A DNA stretch of 64,000 nt from Pseudomonas graminis (lineage in GTDB: Bacteria > Pseudomonadota > Gammaproteobacteria > Pseudomonadales > Pseudomonadaceae), in contig NZ_MDEN01000066.1 of NCBI RefSeq assembly GCF_001705435.1, positions 1-64,000 on the forward strand. The letters are read 5' to 3'. Position numbers and translations under genes: made by a program. Under the pieces are notes generated by a model. The model was not told the DNA's origin, did no database searches, and saw nothing but the letters and a program-made list of their open reading frames with translations. Shown here one piece after another: positions 1 through 8,797 of the stretch; the first letter of the stretch is position 1; each line of letters begins with the position of its first letter.

Positions 1-107
1 TAGAGCGTTGGAACCACCTGATCCCATCCCGAACTCAGCAGTGAAACGATGCATCGCCGATGGTAGTGTGGGGTTTCCCCATGTGAGAGTAGGTCATCGT
101 CAAGATT
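1..107 (+). rRNA. rrf: 5S ribosomal RNA, 5' end cut by window
   Basis: The sequence matches the conserved body of Pseudomonas 5S rRNA, with the run CCACCTGATCCCATCCCGAA near the start and GAGAGTAGGTCATCGTCAAG near the end. About 15 nucleotides of the 5' end lie outside the window. It would be the last or second-last gene of an rRNA operon entering from the left and is followed at once by a terminator. Confidence 0.95.
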
Positions 108-111
108 AAAT

Positions 112-149
112 TCCAGAACCCCATTTGCGAAAGCAGATGGGGTTTTGTT
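112..149 (+). terminator. Rho-independent terminator between the two 5S genes
   Basis: The arms AACCCCATTTGC and GCAGATGGGGTT form a GC-rich hairpin followed by a T-rich tract. It sits directly after the first 5S gene. Because a second 5S gene follows, it may be leaky or act as a processing hairpin. Confidence 0.8.
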
Positions 150-211
150 TTAAGTGAAGGTCATACATTTTCGCTGGAACGTTACGTCAGTAACGGGTCG
201 GCTACAGAATT

Positions 212-329
212 TCTTGACGACCATAGAGTGCTGGAACCACCTGATCCCATCCCGAACTCAGCAGTGAAACGGTGCATCGCCGATGGTAGTGTGGGGTTTC
301 CCCATGTGAGAGTAGGTCATCGTCAAGAT
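212..329 (+). rRNA. rrf: 5S ribosomal RNA, second tandem copy
   Basis: This is a complete 5S gene beginning TTCTTGACGACCATAGAG and ending CATCGTCAAGATT. It is nearly identical to the first copy; visible differences include GTGC for GTTG near position 230 and ACGG for ACGA. The 105 bp between the copies hold only a terminator and unremarkable sequence. An extra 5S gene at the end of one rRNA operon is common in gamma-proteobacteria. Confidence 0.95.
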
Positions 330-335
330 TGAATT

Positions 336-373
336 CCGAAACCCCAGTCTGCTTACGCAGACTGGGGTTTTGT
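336..373 (+). terminator. Rho-independent terminator of the rRNA operon
   Basis: The arms AACCCCAGTCTGC and GCAGACTGGGGTT surround a short loop and are followed by TTTGTCG. It ends the rRNA operon 40 bp before the convergent mgoD gene and could also stop transcription arriving from the mgo operon. Confidence 0.85.
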
Positions 374-411
374 CGTTTAGGCCACCGGCACTGAAGCTCC
401 GCAGGCTTCTG

Positions 412-915
412 CTATGAGGGCATCACGGCTCTTGGCACGTTCTTCATCGCACCATCAGCAAAGCCCTGCAAAAACTCTCTGAAGCCCTCAACGCTCGTCG
501 AGCCGTTGTCCACAGGCTCGGCAATGATCGCCCAAGTAGCAACGCAGCTGACACTGTCCTTGGGGACAACCGTCATTGAGGCCCAGAGCTTGCTGACGCC
601 TAGGTTGTTGTAGATGGTTGTCCATGTCATAGCCATCGCGTTATCGTCGTACGAATTGAGTTGTTCGATAACCACCAGACCACCTTCCTTGAATTTCTTG
701 TAACGGACTGAGCCAGGACCGTTACCAATCACTTCGATGCTCGCAAGCTCCGGAATGAATTGAGTGAAACCACCGAAATCGCCCACGACCTTCCAGACCT
801 CACGCGCCGGTGCGTTTATCGAGATAGCAGACACCACCGGTTCCCCGCCAGGATTGGTAATCAGCGTATCGGGCGACAGGGAGCCAAGGGTGTTGAGCGG
901 CTGAATAGCGTTCAT
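412..915 (-). CDS. mgoD: SRPBCC (polyketide cyclase/dehydrase-like) protein, MgoD type
   Basis: The product has about 167 residues with the SRPBCC/START-like signature: a hydrophobic pocket fold with APAREVWKVVGDFGGF near the N-terminus, a central GSVRYKKF strand, and a long C-terminal helix ending in EGFREFLQGFADGAMKNV. The chosen ATG has GGAG seven bases upstream; an in-frame ATG 12 bases earlier is an alternative. It is the last gene of the operon, 41 bp after the NRPS gene. In the mgo operon of P. syringae the fourth gene, mgoD, encodes a protein of this family. Its exact reaction in making the diazeniumdiolate signal is not evident from sequence. The gene runs into the rRNA terminator from the other side. 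Confidence 0.85.
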   Translation of the reverse strand: MNAIQPLNTLGSLSPDTLITNPGGEPVVSAISINAPAREVWKVVGDFGGFTQFIPELASIEVIGNGPGSVRYKKFKEGGLVVIEQLNSYDDNAMAMTWTTIYNNLGVSKLWASMTVVPKDSVSCVATWAIIAEPVDNGSTSVEGFREFLQGFADGAMKNVPRAVMPS

Positions 916-956
916 GTTGTTCTCCATAACTAAAGGGGATGTTGCGTTGGGGTGTA

Positions 957-3900
957 TCAGATGAAAGCAATCTCTTTCAGGTAATCGCAGCCCTTGCGAA
1001 GCAGCGCCGGGGTTTTTGAGGGGTAGCATTCGCCCATCCGTTGAACACCCGCATGGGCGTTCTGATACGCGATCATTGATATGTCTCCGATGTCTTCCTC
1101 CAACCCGTCGAGATAAAAACCGAGCACGCCGAATAAAGCGTTCTCGCTGTTCACACGTTTCAGCTGGGTTTGCCATTCACTGACGCTGACCATTTCGAAA
1201 TCACTGCCCGCTTCACGGAACGCGCTGACGTAATTGCTCCAGCTCAATGGCTCCGGGTTATGGAGGTTGAAGACTGCATGGGATGGCTGGTAACGACTGG
1301 CGTGGAATGCGATGAATCGGGCGAGGAAGTCGACAGGCATCAAATCGAAGGTCATGGTGAAGTCCGGGACCTGGCCCAGTTGCATCGAACCCTTGAGCAT
1401 CAGCATCAAGCGGTTTTTGTGCGGCTGGCAGACCCCCGTCGTGCTATTGAACGCGATATTGCCGGGCCGGTAGATGTTTACCCACGCGCCTCGCCCCCTG
1501 GCTTGCTGCAGGATGCGCTCGGCGACCCACTTGGAAAGGTTGTAGCCGTTCTTGATGTAGATGGGCGGTGTCTCGGCAGCAGGCGCTTCGAGGACGCGAC
1601 CGTCAGCCCCGACGGCGCTTGAGGCAGACAGCGTCGATACGAAGTTGAACACCTTCTTGCTGCGCCCTTCGCACAGCTTCAGGCATTCGAAGATGGGCTC
1701 GACGTTATCTTTGGCCAGGGTCTCGTAATCCTGGACGTGGTTGACGTTGGCGGCGTTATGCACCAGCGCGCCAAACTCGCGATCAAGCCGCTCGTACACC
1801 TCGTTGCTCAATCCAAGCTGTGGCCGTGTGACGTCGGCGGCATAGACCCGTACTCGCGCCAGATCCAGATGCTCAAGACGGTTTTCGCGCAGTGCCTGAA
1901 TAAAGCGATCCTGCGCGGTCATCCCTGCGTTTTCACGCACCAGACAGGCAACCTCGGTTGCGCCCCACGCCAACAGCGCTTCGACGATGTGAACACCGAG
2001 AAATCCGTTGGCGCCGGTGACGATGACTTTGTGCACGTCGCCCATGCGCTCCACCGGCAGTACGGGCAGCTCGAAGGGCGCCGAACCATCTAGGAACGCT
2101 TGCGGGCTGACGGTCCATGAGGTGGTGCCGTCGCTGTCGAGCAGTGACGCCAGATTGGTCAGCGTTGGTGCCTCGATGAAGCGATTGATAGGGATGCTGC
2201 GGCCGAACCGTTCGCGGATACCCAGCAGCATCTGCGACAACAGAATCGAGTGGCCACCCAAATTGAAGAAGCTCTCGTCGGTCGAGATTTCGCCGGGCGG
2301 AAGTTCCAGCAGGTCCGCCCACAAGGTCAGGAGCAGCCTCTCGCTTTCGCTATCGGGTAAACGACGCGGCGCTTGCTCGAGCATGTTCACGGGCAACTGC
2401 AACAGTGCCTTGCGATCAACCTTCCCGTTGCTGGCAAACGGCATGCTCGCCAACTCCGTGTAGGCGGTCGGCCGCATATAGTCGGGCAACATAGCGGCGA
2501 CATGGTCCTTGAGCAAACGCCGAGCGGCGTCCGGTTCTGCGCCGTGCGGTTGCGCGAGAAAAGCCAGGATGCGTCGCTGGTCGTCAATCACTACCGCGAC
2601 TTGGCGGTACAGCTGTCTGTCGCGCAGGCAGTGCTCGATCTCCTCAGGCTCGACCCTGAATCCACGGATCTTCACTTGGTTGTCACGTCGCCCGGACAGC
2701 TCGATGCCTTCGCTCGTCCATTTGCCGATGTCCCCGGTTCGGTAAGCCCGAATACTTTGGCCATCACCCAGAGTGACATGCACATAGCGGTCATCGGTGA
2801 GCTCAGGGTTGTTGATGTAACCCAGGCACACGCCCGGACCGACGATGTAGAGCTCGCCGGGCGTCTGGTCCGCGACAGGCTGCATGTCCTCGTCGAGAAT
2901 CAGGACCTGGCTGTTAGCAATCGGGCGACCCAGGTTGCGGTTGCTGCCGCCGAGTTGAAACTGGCCGGCAGTGATCAGCACGGTGGCCTCAGTGGGGCCG
3001 TACAGGTTATGGAAGTGACATTGCGCTGCCAGGCGTTCAATCACGTAGGGCTCGCAGACATCACCGCCGGTGCACAAGTGCTTGAGCTTCAGCGGTCGGT
3101 CAATCGGCAGGATGCTCAACAAGGCAGGCGGCAGAAACGCGTGGCTGAGATTCTGATCCAGCAGCTCGAACAGTTGCAGCGGATCACGACGCTGGTCATC
3201 GCTCGCCACGATCAGTTCAGCGCCGCTGAGCAGCGTCGGGAAGATGTCGATGACCGAGGAATCGAAACTCAGTGTTGAGAACTGCAGTACCCGGCTGTGC
3301 TCGGAGAGCTCGACATAGTCTGCGTACCAGACCGTGAAGTGGCTAAGGTTGCGTTGGCTGAGCATTACGCCTTTCGGGTGTCCGGTCGTACCCGAGGTGT
3401 ACAGCGCCATGCATGGCGCGTCGGTCTCTGGGCGATAGCGCATCAGCGACTGCGCCGTCGGCACGATCTCGATGCAGCTGATATCCAGCCCCGGCACAAC
3501 AACGCCCGCCAGCGGGTGACTGCCATTGTGCAGCAGTAATACGGCATGTGCGTTTTCGAGGATGTACTGCTGACGCTGCAGAGGCTGGCTGGGGTCCAAT
3601 GGTAGATACACCGCTCCGTTGCCCAGAATGGCGAGGATCCCGGCGAACAGCGCCGCAGACTTCGGCATACAAATGCCAATCACCACCGGTTCAGCTGATG
3701 CGTGCGGCCGCATGGCCTGTATCTGCGACTGGATCGCGACGCTGTGTGCCCGCAGTTGGTCATAGCTGATGCGCTCGCCGTCGATACTCAGCGCAATGCG
3801 TCCGGCGAATTGGCTGAAGCTCCGGTCCAGTCGTGCGATCAGCGTCTGCTCGGCAACGCGCAGCAATTCCGGCGCCGCGGTAAAGTTGAAACAGTGCTCG

Positions 3901-4409
3901 AAGGCCAACCGGTCCAGTTGCAGCAGGCTTTCCTGGCGTCCACTGTGCGGCGGGTCGACGCGCTCGGCGCGTGCAAAGTACTCGGTATCGCGCGAGAACC
4001 GGCTGATCAGCATGGCAACGTTGTCCACCAGCGTTGCGACCGCCGCGTCCCGCAAGACGCGTCCGTTGCCGGAAAGCGTGGCAGCCACGGTATGGCGCGC
4101 GATCAAGCGCTGAGCCGTAGCCGTCCCGAGCCAGCACACTATTTCCAGCTCAGGCAGCGCCCGCTCGCTCACCGGTGTCAGTCCTACCCGGAGGCCGAGA
4201 TGAACGGCTGTCTCGAACACGCCCAGCTCTGCGCGGGGCAGGTCCAGCGTACCGTCGTCGATGAGGATCGACGCGTTCTGCGGTGCGCTCAGCTTCAGCG
4301 TTGCCTCGTCGCGCAGGTGGTGAATCAGATGCCCGTGGGCGTTCAGTTCTGAACTCAGCTCACTCATCGTCCGGCTATGACCGATGAGCACAATCTCCAG
4401 GCGCTTCAT
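957..4409 (-). CDS. mgoA: NRPS-like A-T-thioester reductase, MgoA/PvfC type
   Basis: The protein has 1150 residues. Residues 1 to about 170 form a region I do not recognise. An adenylation domain follows (about 195-670) with LYTSGTTGHPKG, NLYGPTEAT, YRTGD and NGKVDRK motifs. The carrier domain has GGHS with the phosphopantetheine serine near residue 721. A C-terminal NAD(P)-dependent thioester reductase starts at TGANGFLG (about 798) and has a YNLSK active-site motif. There is no condensation domain, so one amino acid is loaded and released reductively as an aldehyde. This is the architecture of MgoA/PvfC, known to activate a branched-chain amino acid. The ATG overlaps the stop of the N-oxygenase gene (ATGA), indicating translational coupling. 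Substrate (leucine or valine) cannot be fixed from what I can read. Confidence 0.93.
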   Translation of the reverse strand: MKRLEIVLIGHSRTMSELSSELNAHGHLIHHLRDEATLKLSAPQNASILIDDGTLDLPRAELGVFETAVHLGLRVGLTPVSERALPELEIVCWLGTATAQRLIARHTVAATLSGNGRVLRDAAVATLVDNVAMLISRFSRDTEYFARAERVDPPHSGRQESLLQLDRLAFEHCFNFTAAPELLRVAEQTLIARLDRSFSQFAGRIALSIDGERISYDQLRAHSVAIQSQIQAMRPHASAEPVVIGICMPKSAALFAGILAILGNGAVYLPLDPSQPLQRQQYILENAHAVLLLHNGSHPLAGVVVPGLDISCIEIVPTAQSLMRYRPETDAPCMALYTSGTTGHPKGVMLSQRNLSHFTVWYADYVELSEHSRVLQFSTLSFDSSVIDIFPTLLSGAELIVASDDQRRDPLQLFELLDQNLSHAFLPPALLSILPIDRPLKLKHLCTGGDVCEPYVIERLAAQCHFHNLYGPTEATVLITAGQFQLGGSNRNLGRPIANSQVLILDEDMQPVADQTPGELYIVGPGVCLGYINNPELTDDRYVHVTLGDGQSIRAYRTGDIGKWTSEGIELSGRRDNQVKIRGFRVEPEEIEHCLRDRQLYRQVAVVIDDQRRILAFLAQPHGAEPDAARRLLKDHVAAMLPDYMRPTAYTELASMPFASNGKVDRKALLQLPVNMLEQAPRRLPDSESERLLLTLWADLLELPPGEISTDESFFNLGGHSILLSQMLLGIRERFGRSIPINRFIEAPTLTNLASLLDSDGTTSWTVSPQAFLDGSAPFELPVLPVERMGDVHKVIVTGANGFLGVHIVEALLAWGATEVACLVRENAGMTAQDRFIQALRENRLEHLDLARVRVYAADVTRPQLGLSNEVYERLDREFGALVHNAANVNHVQDYETLAKDNVEPIFECLKLCEGRSKKVFNFVSTLSASSAVGADGRVLEAPAAETPPIYIKNGYNLSKWVAERILQQARGRGAWVNIYRPGNIAFNSTTGVCQPHKNRLMLMLKGSMQLGQVPDFTMTFDLMPVDFLARFIAFHASRYQPSHAVFNLHNPEPLSWSNYVSAFREAGSDFEMVSVSEWQTQLKRVNSENALFGVLGFYLDGLEEDIGDISMIAYQNAHAGVQRMGECYPSKTPALLRKGCDYLKEIAFI

Positions 4410-5350
4410 TGCGAGCCTCCGACCGGTAGATAGTCGGCAAGGGCATGCTGGACGCAGGGGGAATCGAGCATCGAGCTGGAGGTAAAGAAACGCATGATGT
4501 TGCCCACCAACGGATGGTGGCGATTGATCGGAAAGCACATCGCCTGCGTTTCTTCCCTCAGCGCCTGCTTGATCGGCTCTGCGACCGGCAGGCTGTCGAT
4601 CAGCACGAAGTCGAAGGACTTCTGGATGTCATTGGTCAAATACTGAGCAATGAACACAGGCAGGATCTGCGCGATAAGCTGCTTGTCCTGTTCGGGCGCT
4701 GTGTGCCAGTAGATCCTGACGAGGCGCGACCAGAAACCGGAGTGCCGTCCTTCATCGAGCAGGTGGTCCGCCATGAGGCCTTTGACGGATTGCTTCACCG
4801 TGTCGTCTTTGGCGAACGCGGCCACGTCGTTGGTCACGGTGTTCTCGGCAATCGCCACGCAGATGAGCTCGACTGCGCTGCGCAAGTGGCCTGGCGCCAA
4901 TGCCAGAGCAGCGGGGATGGCCCTGCTGAGTTCGATTTCCTGTGGCAACGGGATTGGCTGGATGCCAGTGAGTGCGATGGTTTGCTGCATGAAGTCCATC
5001 GCCACCAGTGCGTGGTAATCCTCATCGACAACCACGGTCATGGCGTCGTAGCGGCAAGCGAAGGGAAAGCGGATTGCGAAGTTGTCTTTGGCGATGCTTC
5101 GCGCGGTCTTGTCAACGATTTCAGTCTCGAAAATCACCACGTCGTTGATGAACTTGTACAGGCTCTGCACCAGCGCCAGATCGCGCAGATGGGCGCATTC
5201 ACGGGTGAACGTCTCGCTGAGCACCAATGGCTGGCGGCTGAGCGGGTAGATCAGTTTTTCGTCGTTTTCGACGATGCGGCGCGGGCGTGTCCGAATCGTC
5301 GCGCGGCCTTCCCAGGCATCGACGAATGACATGTAGTCTTCGGCTTTCAT
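4406..5350 (-). CDS. mgoC: AurF-like diiron N-oxygenase, MgoC/PvfB type
   Basis: The 314-residue protein resembles p-aminobenzoate N-oxygenase AurF. Candidate diiron ligands are visible in ETEIVD, EDYHALVAMDF, ICVAIAENTVT and DEGRHSGFW (an ExxH-type motif). It is expected to oxidise an amino group bound for the N-N bond of the diazeniumdiolate signal, working with the NRPS encoded next. The start at MKAEDYMSF has AAGGACG upstream; an open frame extends further but is proline- and arginine-rich and overlaps the preceding gene. The stop overlaps the NRPS start by ATGA. In P. entomophila the homologous pair PvfB-PvfC suffices to make pyrazine N-oxides (literature knowledge). Confidence 0.9.
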   Translation of the reverse strand: MKAEDYMSFVDAWEGRATIRTRPRRIVENDEKLIYPLSRQPLVLSETFTRECAHLRDLALVQSLYKFINDVVIFETEIVDKTARSIAKDNFAIRFPFACRYDAMTVVVDEDYHALVAMDFMQQTIALTGIQPIPLPQEIELSRAIPAALALAPGHLRSAVELICVAIAENTVTNDVAAFAKDDTVKQSVKGLMADHLLDEGRHSGFWSRLVRIYWHTAPEQDKQLIAQILPVFIAQYLTNDIQKSFDFVLIDSLPVAEPIKQALREETQAMCFPINRHHPLVGNIMRFFTSSSMLDSPCVQHALADYLPVGGSQ

Positions 5351-5399
5351 GATGGCGTCCTTGTGTGGAGGGCTTCTGGGTTGCGGAGGCGGGAGGGGC

Positions 5400-6179
5400 T
5401 CACGCGCTGACTTCCCGCGCCGTCTCACGCAGGGTGTGTTGCAGGGCGTCCCAAAGCGCCATGCGGCTATCAACGGCGGCAATGGCAGCGGCATACACCT
5501 CGCGCTGGTGCTGTTCATTGCCGGCGACTAGCCTGGCCAGCAATGATTCCGCAGCCGGGCCGTGGTCTTCGGAGTCCACCTCGATGTGGCGTTCCAGGTA
5601 GTAGCTAAAGGTCGGTGCCTTGTCGGCCGTGATGCCCCAGTCGTCGAGAATTCGCTGAAACATCTGCGGGATAACACTCTCGCGCCCATGCAGAAACGCG
5701 GCCGCTACGCAATGCGCCGGTGCATTCAAAGCAATGTCGAGCGTGTCGCGGACGAAGTGCGTGGCCGCTCGGCCTGCGCCGACGCTGTCGAGCGCGGTGT
5801 TGTAGTGAATGCCTTCGTGCAACAGTTCGACGAAATGCTCGATGCGGGCCGTACTGGCGCCGACTTCTCGCATGGCATCCAGATACAGTTCGAAGTGGCT
5901 GTAATGATCGTGGCGTCCCGGCCGGTCGTCGGACTCCTCACCCAACACGATTTCATTGATGAGCCGCGCTGCCTTCGGGTCTCGCGGTGGCAGCCAGGGC
6001 AGCCGGGTGCACGTCAGTTCCTGTTGCAGCCGTTTGGTGAGTGACATGAAGTCCCAGACCGCGAACACATGCACCTCCATGAAGCGCTGCAGGACGTGCA
6101 GTGAATTAATTTCGGAAAAAACAGGGTGCGCGCTAAGTGCTGATTTTTTTGCAATAAGTTGCTGTTTGAGACTGTCCAT
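5400..6179 (-). CDS. mgoB: Haem-oxygenase-fold (DUF3050) protein, MgoB/PvfA type
   Basis: The 259-residue all-helical protein has conserved acidic and histidine residues in EVHVFAVWDF, HDHYSHFELY, LLHEGIHYN and LERHIEVDSEDHG. These fit the haem-oxygenase-like diiron oxidase superfamily and DUF3050. It is the first gene of the operon and lies 49 bp before the N-oxygenase gene. The ATG at MDSLKQQ has AAGGACG at good distance; a GTG two codons earlier is possible. In P. syringae mgoB is the first gene of mgoBCAD. A role as a second oxygenase in forming the signal is inference. Confidence 0.85.
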   Translation of the reverse strand: MDSLKQQLIAKKSALSAHPVFSEINSLHVLQRFMEVHVFAVWDFMSLTKRLQQELTCTRLPWLPPRDPKAARLINEIVLGEESDDRPGRHDHYSHFELYLDAMREVGASTARIEHFVELLHEGIHYNTALDSVGAGRAATHFVRDTLDIALNAPAHCVAAAFLHGRESVIPQMFQRILDDWGITADKAPTFSYYLERHIEVDSEDHGPAAESLLARLVAGNEQHQREVYAAAIAAVDSRMALWDALQHTLRETAREVSA

Positions 6180-6920
6180 TTTCACGTCCTTGGTAGATTA
6201 AGTGTGTCAGCATTTCTTTTAACTGCCACAGCGGGTGGTCGTCTTAAGTTGCCGTGCAAACAACGGATAACATCACTCCCATTAATCTCGGGCAATAAAA
6301 GGCCGCAAACCTTATTTCGTGTGTGATCAACAATCGTGCAGGCTGGAATCGGGCATGCGCACTTGGCCTATGCCCTCGCTGCCCTACGTGTGTGGGCGAA
6401 TAGCCCTTAAACGTTGGCGGCCAGAAAACGTTAGAACAGTTTCAAAGGGTTCCGCAAATACTTTTTAATATAATTAACAGCCTATATAAATCGGGCGTGA
6501 GAGACGGTAATAAAACTTCTGAGTGAAGTTTTATTGGGGCGAGCGCAACCCTTCCGGCCCATTAAGGCCAGAATTGAAATGAATGAACGAATACCTCGTT
6601 CAGCGTTGCGCTTAATCGGGTTAATACAGTTTTTGAGAATTTTTGGTTTGGGCGACATTCAGGGTTTCACTTCAATGTCTCCGCCCAGGGCAATGCTCCT
6701 TTTGCCGCTCCATGAGAACTGCTTTCCCTGAATCGGCTGCAGACCGATTCGTCGTTCGAGTTTGCCTGAACACACCGGTACACCGCGTCAACGACGACCA
6801 AGTTTCACGATAGGTGCATAAGCCGCGGCCCGAGCGTGGGAGGGCCGGCTTTTAGTCGTAGGAGGCTTCAGGGGGAGGGGGTAAGGAGTCGATGCAGATG
6901 GAGTGGGCGGCGGTTTCCGT
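6180..6920 (+). promoter_or_regulatory. Intergenic control region of the mgo-type operon
   Basis: About 740 bp without a convincing gene separate mgoB from the thioesterase gene. The stretch 6455-6495 is very AT-rich (TTTTTAATATAATTAACAG, TATATAAAT). Two palindromes are visible: AATAAAACTTC/GAAGTTTTATT at 6509-6535 and TGAACGA/TCGTTCA at 6584-6602. Because mgoB reads leftwards from here, its promoter and any signal-responsive operator should be inside this stretch. No -10/-35 assignment is made. The first hairpin lacks a good T tract, so I list it as a candidate operator rather than a terminator. Confidence 0.45.
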
Positions 6921-7676
6921 TCAGCCGCCCAGCAAGCCGAGGTGCGTGTTGATGATGTGCAGCAGGCGGTCGCGTTGCGAGCTGAGGAAGTCATGAGTGC
7001 CGCGCACTTCGATCAGTTCGAACTCGCGACGTGTGAACTCCCGCCACTTCATCATGCTGGCGGCTGTGGCGACCGGATCATCGCTGCCGTACAGACCGGT
7101 CAACGGGATGTCCAGGCCCTCGTCTGCGCGGTGCGACCAGATTTCAGACAGCTTTACGTCGCTGCGCACGACAGCCTCCAGCAGCTTCAGGCGTTTCTTA
7201 TCCTGGGCGAACGTGTTCGGGAGCACGCCCAGCCTGATCAGCGCTTGAATGAAATCGTCCTGCGGCAGCGTGTGCAAAAACGGCCAGGGTTGTCGGCTGT
7301 CAGGGCTGCGGCAGCCGGAAATGAACAGGTGACGCGTCAGATTCGGGTAATGATGCTGCGCCAGCCTGGCCATTTCATAAGCGACACGACCGCCAAAGCT
7401 GTGGCCATAAAATGCGTGGGGTTCGCTCAGGTAGGGCTGCAACGCGAGGAAGGTGTCTTGCAGCAAGGGCGCCCACTGATCGTAGGGCGTTTCCTTGAGC
7501 CGGCTGCCATGGCCGGGCAGGCGCAGCGTTACCAGTTCGATGTGATCCCCAAGGCCTTCGGACCAGTCACGAAAATGCTCCGGATCGCCACCTACGTGAG
7601 GAAAGCAAATCAGGCGTGTTCTGACGGGTTGTCCAGAATTGACAACCATCAGCCATTTGTTCTTTTCGGCTTGCAC
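6921..7676 (-). CDS. Type II thioesterase (alpha/beta hydrolase)
   Basis: The 251-residue protein is of the NRPS/PKS-associated thioesterase family. It has the nucleophile motif GHSFGG (about residue 90), an acidic residue in YGSDDPV and a catalytic histidine in RGTHDFL, and starts like other family members with LICFPHVGGDPEHF. Such enzymes release misloaded acyl groups from carrier domains. The start is GTG with GGGGAAG upstream. It is on the same strand as the mgo-type operon but 740 bp upstream, so it is not necessarily co-transcribed. The only carrier protein in the window is MgoA, which makes it the obvious local partner (inference). Confidence 0.88.
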   Translation of the reverse strand: MQAEKNKWLMVVNSGQPVRTRLICFPHVGGDPEHFRDWSEGLGDHIELVTLRLPGHGSRLKETPYDQWAPLLQDTFLALQPYLSEPHAFYGHSFGGRVAYEMARLAQHHYPNLTRHLFISGCRSPDSRQPWPFLHTLPQDDFIQALIRLGVLPNTFAQDKKRLKLLEAVVRSDVKLSEIWSHRADEGLDIPLTGLYGSDDPVATAASMMKWREFTRREFELIEVRGTHDFLSSQRDRLLHIINTHLGLLGG

Positions 7677-7827
7677 TCAGCTTCCCCGAGCCTTGATAGA
7701 GGCGTCATAACCGTGGAGCCGGGTCCTTCGGCGCATACGCCGTCATGAACGGCGTTCGTTGATCCCTTGTGCTTATCGGCCGATTAGCCAGTGGCGAGCA
7801 AGGTCAAGGTTGAAAAAACAGCGAATG

Positions 7828-8571
7828 TCACTGGGTGACGGCACGTTTTCGTGAGGCCGCCGCAGGTTTTGCCTCTTCCGCCTTACGGGCGCTCAAATAG
7901 GCATTGATGGCTTCAACACCACGATTCAAGTGGTGAGTCAGCGCCTCGACGGTGGCGTCCACATCACCGGCGCCGGCCTTTTCCAGCAATTCGTAGTGGT
8001 CGCGCTGGGACACCTTGCCCAGGTTCATTTGCTTGAGATTGAAACGCAAGAAGCGCTCTTCCTCGTTCAAGCCGTCCTCGACCAGTTTGAGCAGGCGTGT
8101 GTTGTGCGCCTTGGAATACAGCGCCATGTGGAACTGGCGGTTGAGCGTGCCCATGATGCTGTAATCGGTTTCGACCTCCAACTGTTCGATGTACCCACGC
8201 GCCATGCTGATGTCTTCATCGGTCAGCAGCGGGATCGACTGGCGCAGGGCCTCGGACTCCAGCAGGATGCGTAACGCATAGGCGTCCGTAGCATCCTCAT
8301 TGATCAACGGGGCAACGACCGCACCTTTGTGGGTCTCGACGCGCAGCAACGATTGAGCTTCCAGCTGACGCAGCGCCTCGCGCACGGGCATGCGGCTGAC
8401 ACCGAAAAGTGTCGCCAGCTCTTGCTGGCGCAGGGCGATGCCTGCCGGGAGGCGTCCTTCAAGAATGGCGCTGCGCAGTTTTTCTTCGATGACGGCACGC
8501 GCCAGATGCGCAGGCGGCTGCTCATCACCCAGGGTTTCCCGCAGAAATTGCTCTTTCTCAGTCCTGCGCAT
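7828..8571 (-). CDS. GntR-family regulator, FCD subfamily
   Basis: The 247-residue protein has an N-terminal winged helix-turn-helix (about residues 25-90, with LATLFGVSRMPVREALRQLE) and an all-helical FCD ligand domain with its metal-binding histidines (MALYSKAHN, HHLNRG). FCD regulators usually sense small carboxylates or amino acids. A perfect 12-bp palindrome lies just upstream of its start and suggests autoregulation. It has no co-transcribed partner. Candidate targets are the downstream aldo/keto reductase, MFS and amino-acid ABC genes. The C-terminal tail is lysine- and alanine-rich. Confidence 0.9.
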   Translation of the reverse strand: MRRTEKEQFLRETLGDEQPPAHLARAVIEEKLRSAILEGRLPAGIALRQQELATLFGVSRMPVREALRQLEAQSLLRVETHKGAVVAPLINEDATDAYALRILLESEALRQSIPLLTDEDISMARGYIEQLEVETDYSIMGTLNRQFHMALYSKAHNTRLLKLVEDGLNEEERFLRFNLKQMNLGKVSQRDHYELLEKAGAGDVDATVEALTHHLNRGVEAINAYLSARKAEEAKPAAASRKRAVTQ

Positions 8572-8597
8572 GCTTGATCTTCTTCAGCTGAACAGTT

Positions 8598-8609
8598 ATT
8601 GGATCCAAT
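8598..8609. promoter_or_regulatory. Candidate GntR operator ATTGGATCCAAT
   Basis: The perfect palindrome ATTGGATCCAAT lies 27 bp upstream of the GntR start codon. FCD-type GntR proteins bind short palindromes of this size near their own gene. A 10-of-12 match, GTTGAATCCAAT, occurs at 14080-14091. Confidence 0.55.
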
Positions 8610-8797
8610 GAAACACTAGAGACCGCTGCTGGCCTTGTCAAACTTTGCTACAAGTTTAGCGGGCTGTCTCGGCGCGGCATTCTACAAGGGATTGAGCGTA
8701 GAGGTATTGCCATCAATCGGGGATTGGGAACGGGCTGCCCGGCCTCGGTGACGCAAGTCTTTGCGGCACGCGAGGCTGGCTTCACGGCCGAACGGCG

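Noticed and set aside
2373..3278. Plus-strand open frame inside the NRPS gene
   Set aside because: It is antisense to the adenylation domain, whose motifs are intact on the other strand.
6534..6731. Small plus-strand frame in the mgo control region
   Set aside because: No good ribosome site, no recognisable motif and an unusual start context; treated as intergenic.
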